Assembly (NCBI GenBank): GCA_949592205.1
Contig: CATIUR010000001.1
Span: forward strand, 73,939,059-74,003,058
Origin: Helichrysum umbraculigerum
Lineage: Eukaryota; Streptophyta; Magnoliopsida; Asterales; Asteraceae
Direction of reading: 5' to 3'
DNA length: 64,000 nucleotides
Shown piece after piece: positions 12,476 through 27,478 of the stretch. The notes beneath the pieces were generated by a model. That model saw only the letters and a program-made list of their open reading frames with translations. It searched no databases and had not been told where the DNA came from. A program made the position numbers and the translations under genes. Each line of letters starts with the position of its first letter. The stretch's first letter is position 1.

Positions 12476-14182
12476 TTTACAAAGATCATTTTAGAAAACG
12501 CCGCATATACTATGACTATATCACCCCGCATATACATAGTACCATATAATCAATCCATGTAGTTTGCAACCTTATTTGTATTGCACTTGCATACATACAT
12601 GTTATATTCTTTCATATTGACCGGAGGTCCTTTTGAAAGCAGTCTCTCTACCCCCGGTAGAGTTATGAATGTCTACATCACACCTCCCCCATACCCCGCC
12701 TATGACGGGATTGGGTATTGTTGTTGTTGTATAAGTCCGCTTCATATATTATATTTAAGATTATTTTATATTTGCACAAGAACGAGACACTACGAGAACT
12801 TTGAGAGACTTCTATTTATTATTCATATCATGTACTGCAAAATTTATATAATTAAATACAATAAAAAATATTTTAAAACTCATATTTGATTATAATCGAT
12901 TAATAACATGGATTCAATTATCGAATTGTATTAAATTCTCATTTTTTCTTTCAAGACCCGATGGAGTATACTGTTGTTCATAATTCTCAATCATATCTAG
13001 TTGGTTGATTTTGTAAAATTGTACTTTTCTAAAATAAAATAAATAACTGAATCTTTTTGTTCAGTTCTTCAATTATTATATTTTACAGCACTTTCAACTA
13101 GAAATCATGATTACAATTTGTAAAAGAAAAGTGGGATAAGAGGTTAGGTTTAGAGGGTGGTGTGTTTAATTTAGATAGGGGTGAGCACAAAAACCGTTTA
13201 ACCGAACCATAACCAAATTAACCGCTAAACCGATCCGTTTTAACCGCTTAACCACACAAACCGACATTTCGGTTATGTAAAATGAATTTAACTGCATGTG
13301 GTGGTTCGGTTACGGTTAATGTCCGTAACCGATCCACCATTAACCGCCCCGCTTCAAACATTTAACTTATTGTTTTTATTAGATTAAATAAATATATTAA
13401 TATATATTATTCTCATTCTTATTCTTATTGTGTCAAAAATTAAGAAATAGATACAATTTAATTTTTGTATTAATGATTTTGGACTTTTATTGTACTGCTT
13501 TGGACTTTTGTAATGGACCAAAAAGGTTTATAAATAACTCCGTAATATATAACCACATACATGATCCCCGTTCAGCTGACATGCATTCATTCTTTTCACT
13601 TCTATCTATTTACATGTTGGTGTATCCCTTAAATTTAAATCCCAAATTTCATACTACTACACACTGCACCAACAATTCGTTTATATGATTATATCCCAGC
13701 CTGTTATTTAACACATCCATATGTCTTTTGCCCTTTTGAATATAAAAGGTAAACTCAGTACTTTTATTTTACATACGTTTAATTTTCAAAACTAACATTT
13801 GTTTAACCGCTTTAACCGAAAATATTAACCGAACCGTCAAAATTAACCGTTTAACGGATCCGCCAATTAACCGAACCTAACGGTTAACAATATCAATTAA
13901 CCGTCATACTCGGTTCGGTTACGGTTAGTATCCATAACCGCCCCAAACCGAACCGTGCACACCCCTAAATTTAGATAAGGGTATATATGTCAATTAGATT
14001 ATTAGTTTATATTTTTATAAAAGTTTAAATTATTAAAATCATGAAATTTTAATTAAAAGGCTTATCTGGATATAAATGAGTATTTACACGGTTTCAAAGG
14101 ATATTGGTGTAATTTCAAGTTTTAGAAGGATATTGACGTAATTTAAGTAGTTTGCAAAGATATAAACGAAATTCTCCCAATA
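11544..14182 (+). repeat. Array unit 3
   Basis: Private variant ACATTTCGG in the hAT 5' subterminal region (about 13264), against ACGGTTCGG or ACGTTTCGG elsewhere. hAT element at 13176-13967. Confidence 0.95.
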
Positions 14183-15033
14183 TCAATTTAATTTTAATGT
14201 GCTTACATTTGCATCTTTAATTTTAGATGACTATTTATTCTCTCCATGCCACCCTATACGTCCCCAATTAACTACTCCCTTCTAGAATATTTTTGATTAC
14301 AAACTAATAGATGTTTAATACACATACTACCTTGAATAACTTAGTTACAAACCACATTGCATATTTATAGAATTTAGATAAAAAGTTATTGTTTAATCAT
14401 ATACTCCGTAAATTATTTGCATAACTAAAAAATCAAATGAAAATTAAATGGCCCGTGTATATACACGGGTTTGAGACCTAGTTGATAATATATTAATAAT
14501 AGTTATAATTGTATAAGACGAGGGAAAAAGATCAAAAAGTAAACCCAATTGCGGATAGTTAACTTGATCGAAGATGATGAGCCGTAAAAGTTAAGACGAA
14601 GAAATTACGAAATATAGTCAATATGTTTTGATTGGGTGAGAAGGGTAGATAAGTCGTATAAATTTAAATTGAATATTAAATTAGAGTTGTGTTTATTAAA
14701 ATTATTTAATTATTACTTAAAATGATATTTGGATATAGATGAGAATTTAGAATGTTTTAAAGGATATTGACGTAATTTTAAATTTTAAAAGGACATTGAC
14801 GTAATTTGGATAATTTTCAAGGATATAGATGAAATTGTCCTGATGATATTAAGGAGTTTAGTTGGGTAAATTTGTAATTTAGAGGTTTGAATAGGGGATA
14901 CATGATATTTTCGACTGAGTTAATGAGTGGTTTGTGAATACTATTATTATTGCCATTGGTTGTGGTTGTGAGAAGCTCAATTGGATTAACGGACTTCATT
15001 GGTTGAAATAGGCCAACATTGAGCTAAAATAGG

Positions 15034-15068
<35 letters not shown>

Positions 15069-16775
15069 TTTACAAAGATCATTTTAGAAAACGCCGCATA
15101 TACTATGACTATATCACCCCGCATATACATAGTACCATATAATCAATCCATGTAGTTTGCAACCTTATTTGTATTGCACTTGCATACATACATGTTATAT
15201 TCTTTCATATTGACCGGAGGTCCTTTTGAAAGCAGTCTCTCTACCCCCGGTAGAGTTATGAATGTCTACATCACACCTCCCCCATACCCCGCCTATGACG
15301 GGATTGGGTATTGTTGTTGTTGTATAAGTCCGCTTCATATATTATATTTAAGATTATTTTATATTTGCACAAGAACGAGACACTACGAGAACTTTGAGAG
15401 ACTTCTATTTATTATTCATATCATGTACTGCAAAATTTATATAATTAAATACAATAAAAAATATTTTAAAACTCATATTTGATTATAATCGATTAATAAC
15501 ATGGATTCAATTATCGAATTGTATTAAATTCTCATTTTTTCTTTCAAGACCCGATGGAGTATACTGTTGTTCATAATTCTCAATCATATCTAGTTGGTTG
15601 ATTTTGTAAAATTGTACTTTTCTAAAATAAAATAAAAAACTGAATCTTTTTGTTCAGTTCTTCAATTATTATATTTTATAGCACTTTCAACTAGAAATCA
15701 TGATTACAATTTGTAAAAGAAAAGTGGGATAAGAGGTTAGGTTTAGAGGGTGGTGTGTTTAATTTAGATAGGGGTGAGCACAAAAACCGTTTAACCGAAC
15801 CATAACCAAATTAACCGCTAAACCGATCCGTTTTAACCGCTTAACCACACAAACCGACGGTTCGGTTATGTAAAATGAATTTAACTGCATGTGGTGGTTC
15901 GGTTACGGTTAATGTCCGTAACCGATCCACCATTAACCGCCCCGCTTCAAACATTTAACTTATTGTTTTTATTAGATTAAATAAATATATTAATATATAT
16001 TATTCTCATTCTTATTCTTATTGTGTCAAAAATTAAGAAATAGATACAATTTAATTTTTGTATTAATGATTTTGGACTTTTATTGTACTGCTTTGGACTT
16101 TTGTAATGGACCAAAAAGGTTTATAAATAACTCCGTAATATATAACCACATACATGATCCCCGTTCAGCTGACATGCATTCATTCTTTTCACTTCTATCT
16201 ATTTACATGTTGGTGTATCCCTTAAATTTAAATCCCAAATTTCATACTACTACACACTGCACCAACAATTCGTTTATATGATTATATCCCAGCCTGTTAT
16301 TTAACACATCCATATGTCTTTTGCCCTTTTGAATATAAAAGGTAAACTCAGTACTTTTATTTTACATACGTTTAATTTTCAAAACTAACATTTGTTTAAC
16401 CGCTTTAACCGAAAATATTAACCGAACCGTCAAAATTAACCGTTTAACGGATCCGCCAATTAACCGAACCTAACGGTTAACAATATCAATTAACCGTCAT
16501 ACTCGGTTCGGTTACGGTTAGTATCCATAACCGCCCCAAACCGAACCGTGCACACCCCTAAATTTAGATAAGGGTATATATGTCAATTAGATTATTAGTT
16601 TATATTTTCATAAAAGTTTAAATTATTAAAATCATGAAATTTTAATTAAAAGGCTTATCTGGATATAAATGAGTATTTACACGGTTTCAAAGGATATTGG
16701 TGTAATTTCAAGTTTTAGAAGGATATTGACGTAATTTAAGTAGTTTGCAAAGATATAAACGAAATTCTCCCAATA
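14183..16775 (+). repeat. Array unit 4
   Basis: It has a short (TA)n tract (about 15034-15065) and a private change, TTAATAATAG, after the Helitron-type end. hAT element at 15769-16560. Confidence 0.95.
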
Positions 16776-17626
16776 TCAATTTAATTTTAATGTGCTTACA
16801 TTTGCATCTTTAATTTTAGATGACTATTTATTCTCTCCATGCCACCCTATACGTCCCCAATTAACTACTCCCTTCTAGAATATTTTTGATTACAAACTAA
16901 TAGATGTTTAATACACATACTACCTTGAATAACTTAGTTACAAACCACATTGCATATTTATAGAATTTAGATAAAAAGTTATTGTTTAATCATATACTCC
17001 GTAAATTATTTGCATAACTAAAAAATCAAATGAAAATTAAATGACCCGTGTATATACACGGGTTTGAGACCTAGTTGATAATATATTAATATTAGTTATA
17101 ATTGTATAAGACGAGGGAAAAAGATCAAAAAGTAAACCCAATTGCGGATAATTAACTTGATCGAAGATGATGAGCCGTAAAAGTTAAGACGAATAAATTA
17201 CGAAATATAGTCAATATGTTTTGATTGGGTGAGAAGGGTAGATAAGTCGTATAAATTTAAATTGAATATTAAATTAGAGTTGTGTTTATTAAAATTATTT
17301 AATTATTACTTAAATTGATATTTGGATATAGATGAGAATTTAGAATGTTTTAAAGGATATTGACGTAATTTTAAATTTTAAAAGGACATTGACGTAATTT
17401 GGATAATTTTCAAGGATATAGATGAAATTGTCCCGATGATATTAAGGAGTTTAGTTGGGTAAATTTGTAATTTAGAGGTTTGAATAGGGGATACATGATA
17501 TTTTCGACTGAGTTAATGAGTGGTTTGTGAATACTATTATTATTGCCATTGGTTGTGGTTGTGAGAAGCTCAATTGGATTAACGGACTTCATTGGTTGAA
17601 ATAGGCCAACATTGAGCTAAAATAGG

Positions 17627-17677
<51 letters not shown>

Positions 17678-19378
17678 ACTTTACAAAGATCATTTTAGAA
17701 AACGCCGCATATACTATGACTATATCACCCCGCATATACATAGTACCATATAATCAATCCATGTAGTTAGCAACCTTATTTGTATTGCATTTGCATACAT
17801 ACATGTTATATTCTTTCATATTGACCGGAGGTCCTTTTGAAAGCAGTCTCTCTACCCCCGGTAGAGTTATGAATGTCTACATCACACCTCCCCCATACCC
17901 CGCCTATGACGGGATTGGGTATTGTTGTTGTTGTATAAGTCCGCTTCATATATTATATTTAAGATTATTTTATATTTGCACAAGAACGAGACACTACGAG
18001 AACTTTGAGAGACTTCTATTTATTATTCATATCATGTACTGCAAAATTTATATAATTAAATACAATAAAAAATATTTTAAAACTCATATTTGATTATAAT
18101 CGATTAATAACATGGATTCAATTATCGAATTGTATTAAATTCTCATTTTTTCTTTCAAGACCCGATGGAGTATACTGTTGTTCATAATTCTCAATCATAT
18201 CTAGTTGGTTGATTTTGTAAAATTGTACTTTTCTAAAATAAAATAAATAACTGAATCTTTTTCTTCAGTTCTTCAATTATTATATTTTACAGCACTTTCA
18301 ACTAGAAATCATGATTACAATTTGTAAAAGAAAAGTGGGATAAGAGGTTAGGTTTAGAGGGTGGTGTGTTTAATTTAGATACACAAAAACCGTTTAACCG
18401 AACCATAACCAAATTAACCGCTAAACCGATCCGTTTTAACCGCTTAACCACACAAACCGACGTTTCGGTTATGTAAAATGAATTTAACTGCATGTGGTGG
18501 TTCGGTTACGGTTAATGTCCGTAACCGATCCACCATTAACCGCCCCGCTTCAAACATTTAACTTATTGTTTTTATTAGATTAAATAAATATATTAATATA
18601 TATTATTCTCATTCTTATTCTTATTGTGTCAAAAATTAAGAAATAGATACAATTTAATTTTTGTATTAATGATTTTGGACTTTTATTGTACTGCTTTGGA
18701 CTTTTGTAATGGACCAAAAAGGTTTATAAATAACTCCGTAATATATAACCACATACATGATCCCCGTTCAGCTGACATGCATTCATTCTTTTCACTTCTA
18801 TCTATTTACATGTTGGTGTATCCCTTAAATTTAAATCCCAAATTTCATACTACTACACACTGCACCAACAATTCGTTTATATGATTATATCCCAGCCTGT
18901 TATTTAACACATCCATATGTCTTTTGCCCTTTTGAATATAAAAGGTAAACTCAGTACTTTTATTTTACATACGTTTAATTTTCAAAACTAACATTTGTTT
19001 AACCGCTTTAACCGAAAATATTAACCGAACCGTCAAAATTAACCGTTTAACGGATCCGCCAATTAACCGAACCTAACGGTTAACAATATCAATTAACCGT
19101 CATACTCGGTTCGGTTACGGTTAGTATCCATAACCGCCCCAAACCGAACCGTGCACACCCCTAAATTTAGATAAGGGTATATATGTCAATTAGATTATTA
19201 GTTTATATTTTCATAAAAGTTTAAATTATTAAAATCATGAAATTTTAATTAAAAGGCTTATCTGGATATAAATGAGTATTTACACGGTTTCAAAGGATAT
19301 TGGTGTAATTTCAAGTTTTAGAAGGATATTGACGTAATTTAAGTAGTTTGCAAAGATATAAACGAAATTCTCCCAATA
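16776..19378 (+). repeat. Array unit 5
   Basis: The hAT 5' terminus has lost GGGGTGAG, so AATTTAGATA runs straight into CACAAAAACC (18373-18390). A private G-to-A change sits just outside the Helitron hairpin (17044). Confidence 0.95.
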
Positions 19379-20229
19379 TCAATTTAATTTTAATGTGCTT
19401 ACATTTGCATCTTTAATTTTAGATGACTATTTATTCTCTCCATGCCACCCTATACGTCCCCAATTAACTACTCCCTTCTAGAATATTTTTGATTACAAAC
19501 TAATAGATGTTTAATACACATACTACCTTGAATAACTTAGTTACAAACCACATTGCATATTTATAGAATTTAGATAAAAAGTTATTGTTTAATCATATAC
19601 TCCGTAAATTATTTGCATAACTAAAAAATCAAATGAAAATTAAATGGCCCGTGTATATACACGGGTTTGAGACCTAGTTGATAATATATTAATATTAGTT
19701 ATAATTGTATAAGACGAGGGAAAAAGATCAAAAAGTAAACCCAATTGCGGATAGTTAACTTGATCGAAGATGATGAGCCGTAAAAGTTAAGACGAAGAAA
19801 TTACGAAATATAGTCAATATGTTTTGATTGGGTGAGAAGGGTAGATAAGTCGTATAAATTTAAATTGAATATTAAATTAGAGTTGTGTTTATTAAAATTA
19901 TTTAATTATTACTTAAAATGATATTTGGATATAGATGAGAATTTAGAATGTTTTAAAGGATATTGACGTAATTTTAAATTTTAAATGGACATTGACGTAA
20001 TTTGGATAATTTTCAAGGATATAGATGAAATTGTCCCGATGATATTAAGGAGTTTAGTTGGGTAAATTTGTAATTTAGAGGTTTGAATAGGGGATACATG
20101 ATATTTTCGACTGAGTTAATGAGTGGTTTGTGAATACTATTATTATTGCCATTGGTTGTGGTTGTGAGAAGCTCAATTGGATTAACGGACTTCATTGGTT
20201 GAAATAGGCCAACATTGAGCTAAAATAGG

Positions 20230-20288
<59 letters not shown>

Positions 20289-21987
20289 TTTACAAAGATC
20301 ATTTTAGAAAACGCCGCATATACTATGACTATATCACCCCGCATATACATAGTACCATATAATCAATCCATGTAGTTAGCAACCTTATTTGTATTGCACT
20401 TGCATACATACATGTTATATTCTTTCATATTGACCGGAGGTCCTTTTGAAAGCAGTCTCTCTACCCCCGAAAGAGTTATGAATGTCTACATCACACCTCC
20501 CCCATACCCCGCCTATGACGGGATTGGGTATTGTTGTTGTTGTATAAGTCCGCTTCATATATTATATTTAAGATTATTTTATATTTGCACAAGAACGAGA
20601 CACTACGAGAACTTTGAGAGACTTCTATTTATTATTCATATCATGTACTGCAAAATTTATATAATTAAATACAATAAAAAATATTTTAAAACTCATATTT
20701 GATTATAATCGATTAATAACATGGATTCAATTATCGAATTGTATTAAATTCTCATTTTTTCTTTCAAGACCCGATGGAGTATACTGTTGTTCATAATTCT
20801 CAATCATATCTAGTTGGTTGATTTTGTAAAATTGTACTTTTCTAAAATAAAATAAATAACTGAATCTTTTTGTTCAGTTCTTCAATTATTATATTTTACA
20901 GCACTTTCAACTAGAAATCATGATTACAATTTGTAAAAGAAAAGTGGGATAAGAGGTTAGGTTTAGAGGGTGGTGTGTTTAATTTAGATACACAAAAACC
21001 GTTTAACCGAACCATAACCAAATTAACCGCTAAACCGATCCGTTTTAACCGCTTAACCACACAAACCGACGTTTCGGTTATGTAAAATGAATTTAACTGC
21101 ATGTGGTGGTTCGGTTACGGTTAATGTCCGTAACCGATCCACCATTAACCGCCCCGCTTCAAACATTTAACTTATTGTTTTTATTAGATTAAATAAATAT
21201 ATTAATATATATTATTCTCATTCTTATTCTTATTGTGTCAAAAATTAAGAAATAGATACAATTTAATTTTTGTATTAATGATTTTGGACTTTTATTGTAC
21301 TGCTTTGGACTTTTGTAATGGACCAAAAAGGTTTATAAATAACTCCGTAATATATAACCACATACATGATCCCCGTTCAGCTGACATGCATTCATTCTTT
21401 TCACTTCTATCTATTTACATGTTGGTGTATCCCTTAAATTTAAATCCCAAATTTCATACTACTACACACTGCACCAACAATTCGTTTATATGATTATATC
21501 CCAGCCTGTTATTTAACACATCCATATGTCTTTTGCCCTTTTGAATATAAAAGGTAAACTCAGTACTTTTATTTTACATACGTTTAATTTTCAAAACTAA
21601 CATTTGTTTAACCGCTTTAACCGAAAATATTAACCGAACCGTCAAAATTAACCGTTTAACGGATCCGCCAATTAACCGAACCTAACGGTTAACAATATCA
21701 ATTAACCGTCATACTCGGTTCGGTTACGGTTAGTATCCATAACCGCCCCAAACCGAACCGTGCACACCCCTAAATTTAGATAAGGGTATATATGTCAATT
21801 AGATTATTAGTTTATATTTTCATAAAAGTTTAAATTATTAAAATCATGAAATTTTAATTAAAAGGCTTATCTGGATATAAATGAGTATTTACACGGTTTC
21901 AAAGGATATTGGTGTAATTTCAAGTTTTAGAAGGATATTGACGTAATTTAAGTAGTTTGCAAAGATATAAACGAAATTCTCCCAATA
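19379..21987 (+). repeat. Array unit 6
   Basis: Shares the deleted hAT 5' terminus with unit 5. Private variant CCCCCGAAAGAG in the SINE-like segment (about 20465). Confidence 0.95.
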
Positions 21988-22838
21988 TCAATTTAATTTT
22001 AATGTGCTTACATTTGCATCTTTAATTTTAGATGACTATTTATTCTCTCCATGCCACCCTATACGTCCCCAATTAACTACTCCCTTCTAGAATATTTTTG
22101 ATTACAAACTAATAGATGTTTAATACACATACTACCTTGAATAACTTAGTTACAAACCACATTGCATATTTATAGAATTTAGATAAAAAGTTATTGTTTA
22201 ATCATATACTCCGTAAATTATTTGCATAACTAAAAAATCAAATGAAAATTAAATGGCCCGTGTATATACACGGGTTTGAGACCTAGTTGATAATATATTA
22301 ATATTAGTTATAATTGTATAAGACGAGGGAAAAAGGTCAAAAAGTAAACCCAATTGCGGATAGTTAACTTGATCGAAGATGATGAGCCGTAAAAGTTAAG
22401 ACGAATAAATTACGAAATATAGTCAATATGTTTTGATTGGGTGAGAAGGGTAGATAAGTCGTATAAATTTAAATTGAATATTAAATTAGAGTTGTGTTTA
22501 TTAAAATTATTTAATTATTACTTAAAATGATATTTGGATATAGATGAGAATTTAGAATGTTTTAAAGGATATTGACGTAATTTTAAATTTTAAAAGGACA
22601 TTGACGTAATTTGGATAATTTTCAAGGATATAGATGAAATTGTCCCGATGATATTAAGGAGTTTAGTTGGGTAAATTTGTAATTTAGAGGTTTGAATAGG
22701 GGATACATGATATTTTCGACTGAGTTAATGAGTGCTTTGTGAATACTATTATTATTGCCATTGGTTGTGGTTGTGAGAAGCTCAATTGGATTAACGGACT
22801 TCATTGGTTGAAATAGGCCAACATTGAGCTAAAATAGG

Positions 22839-22907
<69 letters not shown>

Positions 22908-24609
22908 TTTACAAAGATCATTTTAGAAAACGCCGCATATACTATGACTATATCACCCCGCATATACATAGTACCATATAATCAATCCATGTAGTTAGCA
23001 ACCTTATTTGTATTGCACTTGCATACATACATGTTATATTCTTTCATATTGACCGGAGGTCCTTTTGAAAGCAGTCTCTCTACCCCCGGTAGAGTTATGA
23101 ATGTCTACATCACACCTCCCCCATACCCCGCCTATGACGGGATTGGGTATTGTTGTTGTTGTATAAGTCCGCTTCATATATTATATTTAAGATTATTTTA
23201 TATTTGCACAAGAACGAGACACTACGAGAACTTTGAGAGACTTCTATTTATTATTCATATCATGTACTGCAAAATTTATATAATTAAATACAATAAAAAA
23301 TATTTTAAAACTCATATTTGATTATAATCGATTAATAACATGGATTCAATTATCGAATTGTATTAAATTCTCATTTTTTCTTTCAAGACCCGATGGAGTA
23401 TACTGTTGTTCATAATTCTCAATCATATCTAGTTGGTTGATTTTGTAAAATTGTACTTTTCTAAAATAAAATAAATAACTGAATCTTTTTGTTCAGTTCT
23501 TCAATTATTATATTTTACAGCACTTTCAACTAGAAATCATGATTACAATTTGTAAAAGAAAAGTGGGATAAGAGGTTAGGTTTAGAGGGTGGTGTGTTTA
23601 ATTTAGATAGGGGTGAGCACAAAAACCGTTTAACCGAACCATAACCAAATTAACCGCTAAACCGATCCGTTTTAACCGTTTAACCGAACGGTGGATCGGT
23701 TATGTAAAATGAATTTAACTGCATGTGGTGGTTCGGTTACGGTTAATGTCCGTAACCGATCCACCATTAACCGCCCCGCTTCAAACATTTAACTTATTGT
23801 TTTTATTAGATTAAATAAATATATTAATATATATTATTCTCATTCTTATTCTTATTGTGTCAAAAATTAAGAAATAGATACAATTTAATTTTTGTATTAA
23901 TGATTTTGGACTTTTATTGTACTGCTTTGGACTTTTGTAATGGACCAAAAAGGTTTATAAATAACTCCGTAATATATAACCACATACATGATCCCCGTTC
24001 AGCTGACATGCATTCATTCTTTTCACTTCTATCTATTTACATGTTGGTGTATCCCTTAAATTTAAATCCCAAATTTCATACTACTACACACTGCACCAAC
24101 AATTCGTTTATATGATTATATCCCAGCCTGTTATTTAACACATCCATATGTCTTTTGCCCTTTTGAATATAAAAGGTAAACTCAGTACTTTTATTTTACA
24201 TACGTTTAATTTTCAAAACTAACATTTGTTTAACCGCTTTAACCGAAAATATTAACCGAACCGTCAAAATTAACCGTTTAACGGATCCGCCAATTAACCG
24301 AACCTAACGGTTAACAATATCAATTAACCGTCATACTCGGTTCGGTTACGGTTAGTATCCATAACCGCCCCAAACCGAACCGTGCACACCCCTAAATTTA
24401 GATAAGGGTATATATGTCAATTAGATTATTAGTTTATATTTTCATAAAAGTTTAAATTATTAAAATCATGAAATTTTAATTAAAAGGCTTATCTGGATAT
24501 AAATGAGTATTTACACGGTTTCAAAGGATATTGGTGTAATTTCAAGTTTTAGAAGGATATTGACGTAATTTAAGTAGTTTGCAAAGATATAAACGAAATT
24601 CTCCCAATA
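21988..24609 (+). repeat. Array unit 7
   Basis: Shares GAGTGCTTTG (about 22731) and AAAAAGGTCAAAA (about 22332) with unit 10. In the hAT 5' region a short stretch is replaced by CGAACGGTGGATCGG (about 23685). Confidence 0.95.
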
Positions 24610-25460
24610 TCAATTTAATTTTAATGTGCTTACATTTGCATCTTTAATTTTAGATGACTATTTATTCTCTCCATGCCACCCTATACGTCCCCAATTAACT
24701 ACTCCCTTCTAGAATATTTTTGATTACAAACTAATAGATGTTTAATACACATACTACCTTGAATAACTTAGTTACAAACCACATTGCATATTTATAGAAT
24801 TTAGATAAAAAGTTATTGTTTAATCATATACTCCGTAAATTATTTGCATAACTAAAAAATCAAATGAAAATTAAATGGCCCGTGTATATACACGGGTTTG
24901 AGACCTAGTTGATAATATATTAATATTAGTTATAATTGTATAAGACGAGGGAAAAAGATCAAAAAGTAAACCCAATTGCGGATAGTTAACTTGATCGAAG
25001 ATGATGAGCCGTAAAAGTTAAGACGAAGAAATTACGAAATATAGTCAATATGTTTTGATTGGGTGAGAAGGGTAGATAAGTCGTATAAATTTAAATTGAA
25101 TATTAAATTAGAGTTGTGTTTATTAAAATTATTTAATTATTACTTAAAATGATATTTGGATATAGATGAGAATTTAGAATGTTTTAAAGGATATTGACGT
25201 AATTTTAAATTTTAAAAGGACATTGACGTAATTTGGATAATTTTCAAGGATATAGATGAAATTGTCCCGATGATATTAAGGAGTTTAGTTGGGTAAATTT
25301 GTAATTTAGAGGTTTGAATAGGGGATACATGATATTTTCGACTGAGTTAATGAGTGGTTTGTGAATACTATTATTATTGCCATTGGTTGTGGTTGTGAGA
25401 AGCTCAATTGGATTAACGGACTTCATTGGTTGAAATAGGCCAACATTGAGCTAAGATAGG

Positions 25461-25533
<73 letters not shown>

Positions 25534-26328
25534 TTTACAAAGATCATTTTAGAAAACGCCGCATATACTATGACTATATCACCCCGCATATACATAGTAC
25601 CATATAATCAATCCATGTAGTTAGCAACCTTATTTGTATTGCATTTGCATACATACATGTTATATTCTTTCATATTGACCAGAGGTCCTTTTGAAAGCAG
25701 TCTCTCTACCCCCGGTAGAGTTATGAATGTCTACATCACACCTCCCCCATACCCCGCCTATGACGGGATTGGGTATTGTTGTTGTTGTATAAGTCCGCTT
25801 CATATATTATATTTAAGATTATTTTATATTTGCACAAGAATGAGACACTACGAGAACTTTGAGAGACTTCTATTTATTATTCATATCATGTACTGCAAAA
25901 TTTATATAATTAAATACAATAAAAAATATTTTAAAACTCATATTTGATTATAATCGATTAATAACATGGATTCAATTATCGAATTGTATTAAATTCTCAT
26001 TTTTTCTTTCAAGACCCGATGGAGTATACTGTTGTTCATAATTCTCAATCATATCTAGTTGGTTGATTTTGTAAAATTGTACTTTTCTAAAATAAAATAA
26101 ATAACTGAATCTTTTTGTTCAGTTCTTCAATTATTATATTTTACAGCACTTTCAACTAGAAATCATGATTACAATTTGTAAAAGAAAAGTGGAATAAGAG
26201 GTTAGGTTTAGAGGGTGGTGTGTTTAATTTAGATACACAAAAACCGTTTAACCGAACCATAACCAAATTAACCGCTAAACCGATCCGTTTTAACCGCTTA
26301 ACCACACAAACCGACGTTTCGGTTATGT

Positions 26329-26333
26329 AAAAT
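26329..26333. other. Target-site duplication AAAAT, left copy
   Basis: AAAAT precedes the LTR start and recurs at 35383-35387. Intact units read GTTATGTAAAATGAATTT at this spot with a single AAAAT, which proves the empty site. Confidence 0.97.
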
Positions 26334-26932
26334 TGTAACACCCGGTCAAAAAGTCAAATTTCGCGCCGATTTTAAACTTTGAATAATGACATTTTATAGT
26401 TCAAGTGAAATATTTTATTAAAAATATTTACAAAATGATATAAACAAAATTATGGATTTAAATAATAAATCTACATTTTAAACGGGTACGAAATCACGGA
26501 CATTTTGTACTGTGGTTGGAGACCACAGTACACGAGTTAGGGATCTGAGTTTTAACAAAAACCCAAACTCCCACCTCATTTCTTCATTTTCTTCTTCTTT
26601 TTCACCTACCTTTTCTCTCATCTCTCTCTCTACAACCTACCACCACCACCACCATAATCCGCCAAAAACCACCGTCAAACGACCTCCAATCTCAAAGCTC
26701 CTTTAGGGAAAAACGATCACCACGCAACGATCTACAATCCTATCTTTTCGGATTCTCCTCGCGCGGATTTGTAAGTTTCCGACAATTCTCGAAATCTCTG
26801 AAAACCTTGTTATTTTGCTTGTTTGCGGTTTAGATAAGCTTAAAATACTTAGTTACGGGTTGGGTAAAAGAATCAGACTCAACGGAGGCCGGAAAACTCG
26901 TTTTCGGCTCAAACTCCGGCGATCAGATCGCT

Positions 26933-27172
26933 ACGTCGCAGAGACCAAAAACAGTGCTGCGACGTCGCAGCCGACGTCGCAGCCAACGTCGCAAAAACAT
27001 CTCAACGTCGCATGATGCGACGTAACACCCTACGTCGCAGTAAATCTTAAACGTCGCACATTGCGACGTAACGCACAACGTCGCATTAAATTGCGACGTC
27101 GCACATAGCGACGCACGACCCTACGTCGCAGCTGACGTCGCATCTGACGTCGCATCTGACGTCGCAGAACCT
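26933..27172. repeat. ACGTCGCA/TGCGACGT palindrome cluster
   Basis: About twenty ACGTCGC cores lie in 240 bp. They include the perfect palindrome GCTGCGACGTCGCAGC (26956-26971) and three ACGTCGCA...TGCGACGT hairpins with loops TGA (27005-27023), CAT (27051-27069) and TTAAAT (27078-27099). Several TGACGTCGCA copies follow; one 12-bp copy is missing in the 3' LTR. ACGT cores are bZIP-type binding sites in plants, so a regulatory role is possible. Confidence 0.85.
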
Positions 27173-27315
27173 TAAAAACCTATGTTTTTCACTAAGTATT
27201 GACAACCAAATTTTACCACTCGATTTTACCCGAATTTGGATTCCGAACACGTTTTCTTTAAAGTAAAGTAGTAGAAATAAAAATTTTCCAAGCTGACCTG
27301 GCAGCTCGACCCCAG

Positions 27316-27396
27316 CCAGGGGCTCTGCCCCTTGGACCCCGCCAGGGGCTGCCGCCCCTTGGACCCCGCTACCAGGGGCGCTGCCCCCGGACCCCC
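27316..27396. repeat. Three tandem GC-rich hairpins
   Basis: Units start at 27316, 27342 and 27372. Each has CCAGGGGC, a short loop, then GCCCC and a TTGGACCCC-type tail. The motif is common in plant LTRs. Confidence 0.75.
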
Positions 27397-27471
27397 GTAC
27401 ACCATTCCCAGACTTCAGCAACAAATGCACACATGAACAACTCGCTTAGACAAACTGATTTGTCTCATACT

Positions 27472-27478
27472 TATATAA
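27472..27478 (+). promoter_or_regulatory. Candidate TATA box of the 5' LTR
   Basis: TATATAA follows a GC-rich stretch, with a G-box CACGTG at 27482-27487. If used, transcription would begin near 27505, placing the downstream hairpin chain inside the RNA. The 3' LTR copy is at 33557-33563. Other TATA-like strings exist, so this is tentative. Confidence 0.4.

Noticed and set aside
26512..26706. 64-codon frame in the LTR (copy at 32609)
   Set aside because: It starts at GTG, is low-complexity (Ser, His, Pro) and is LTR leader-like CT/CCA-rich sequence.
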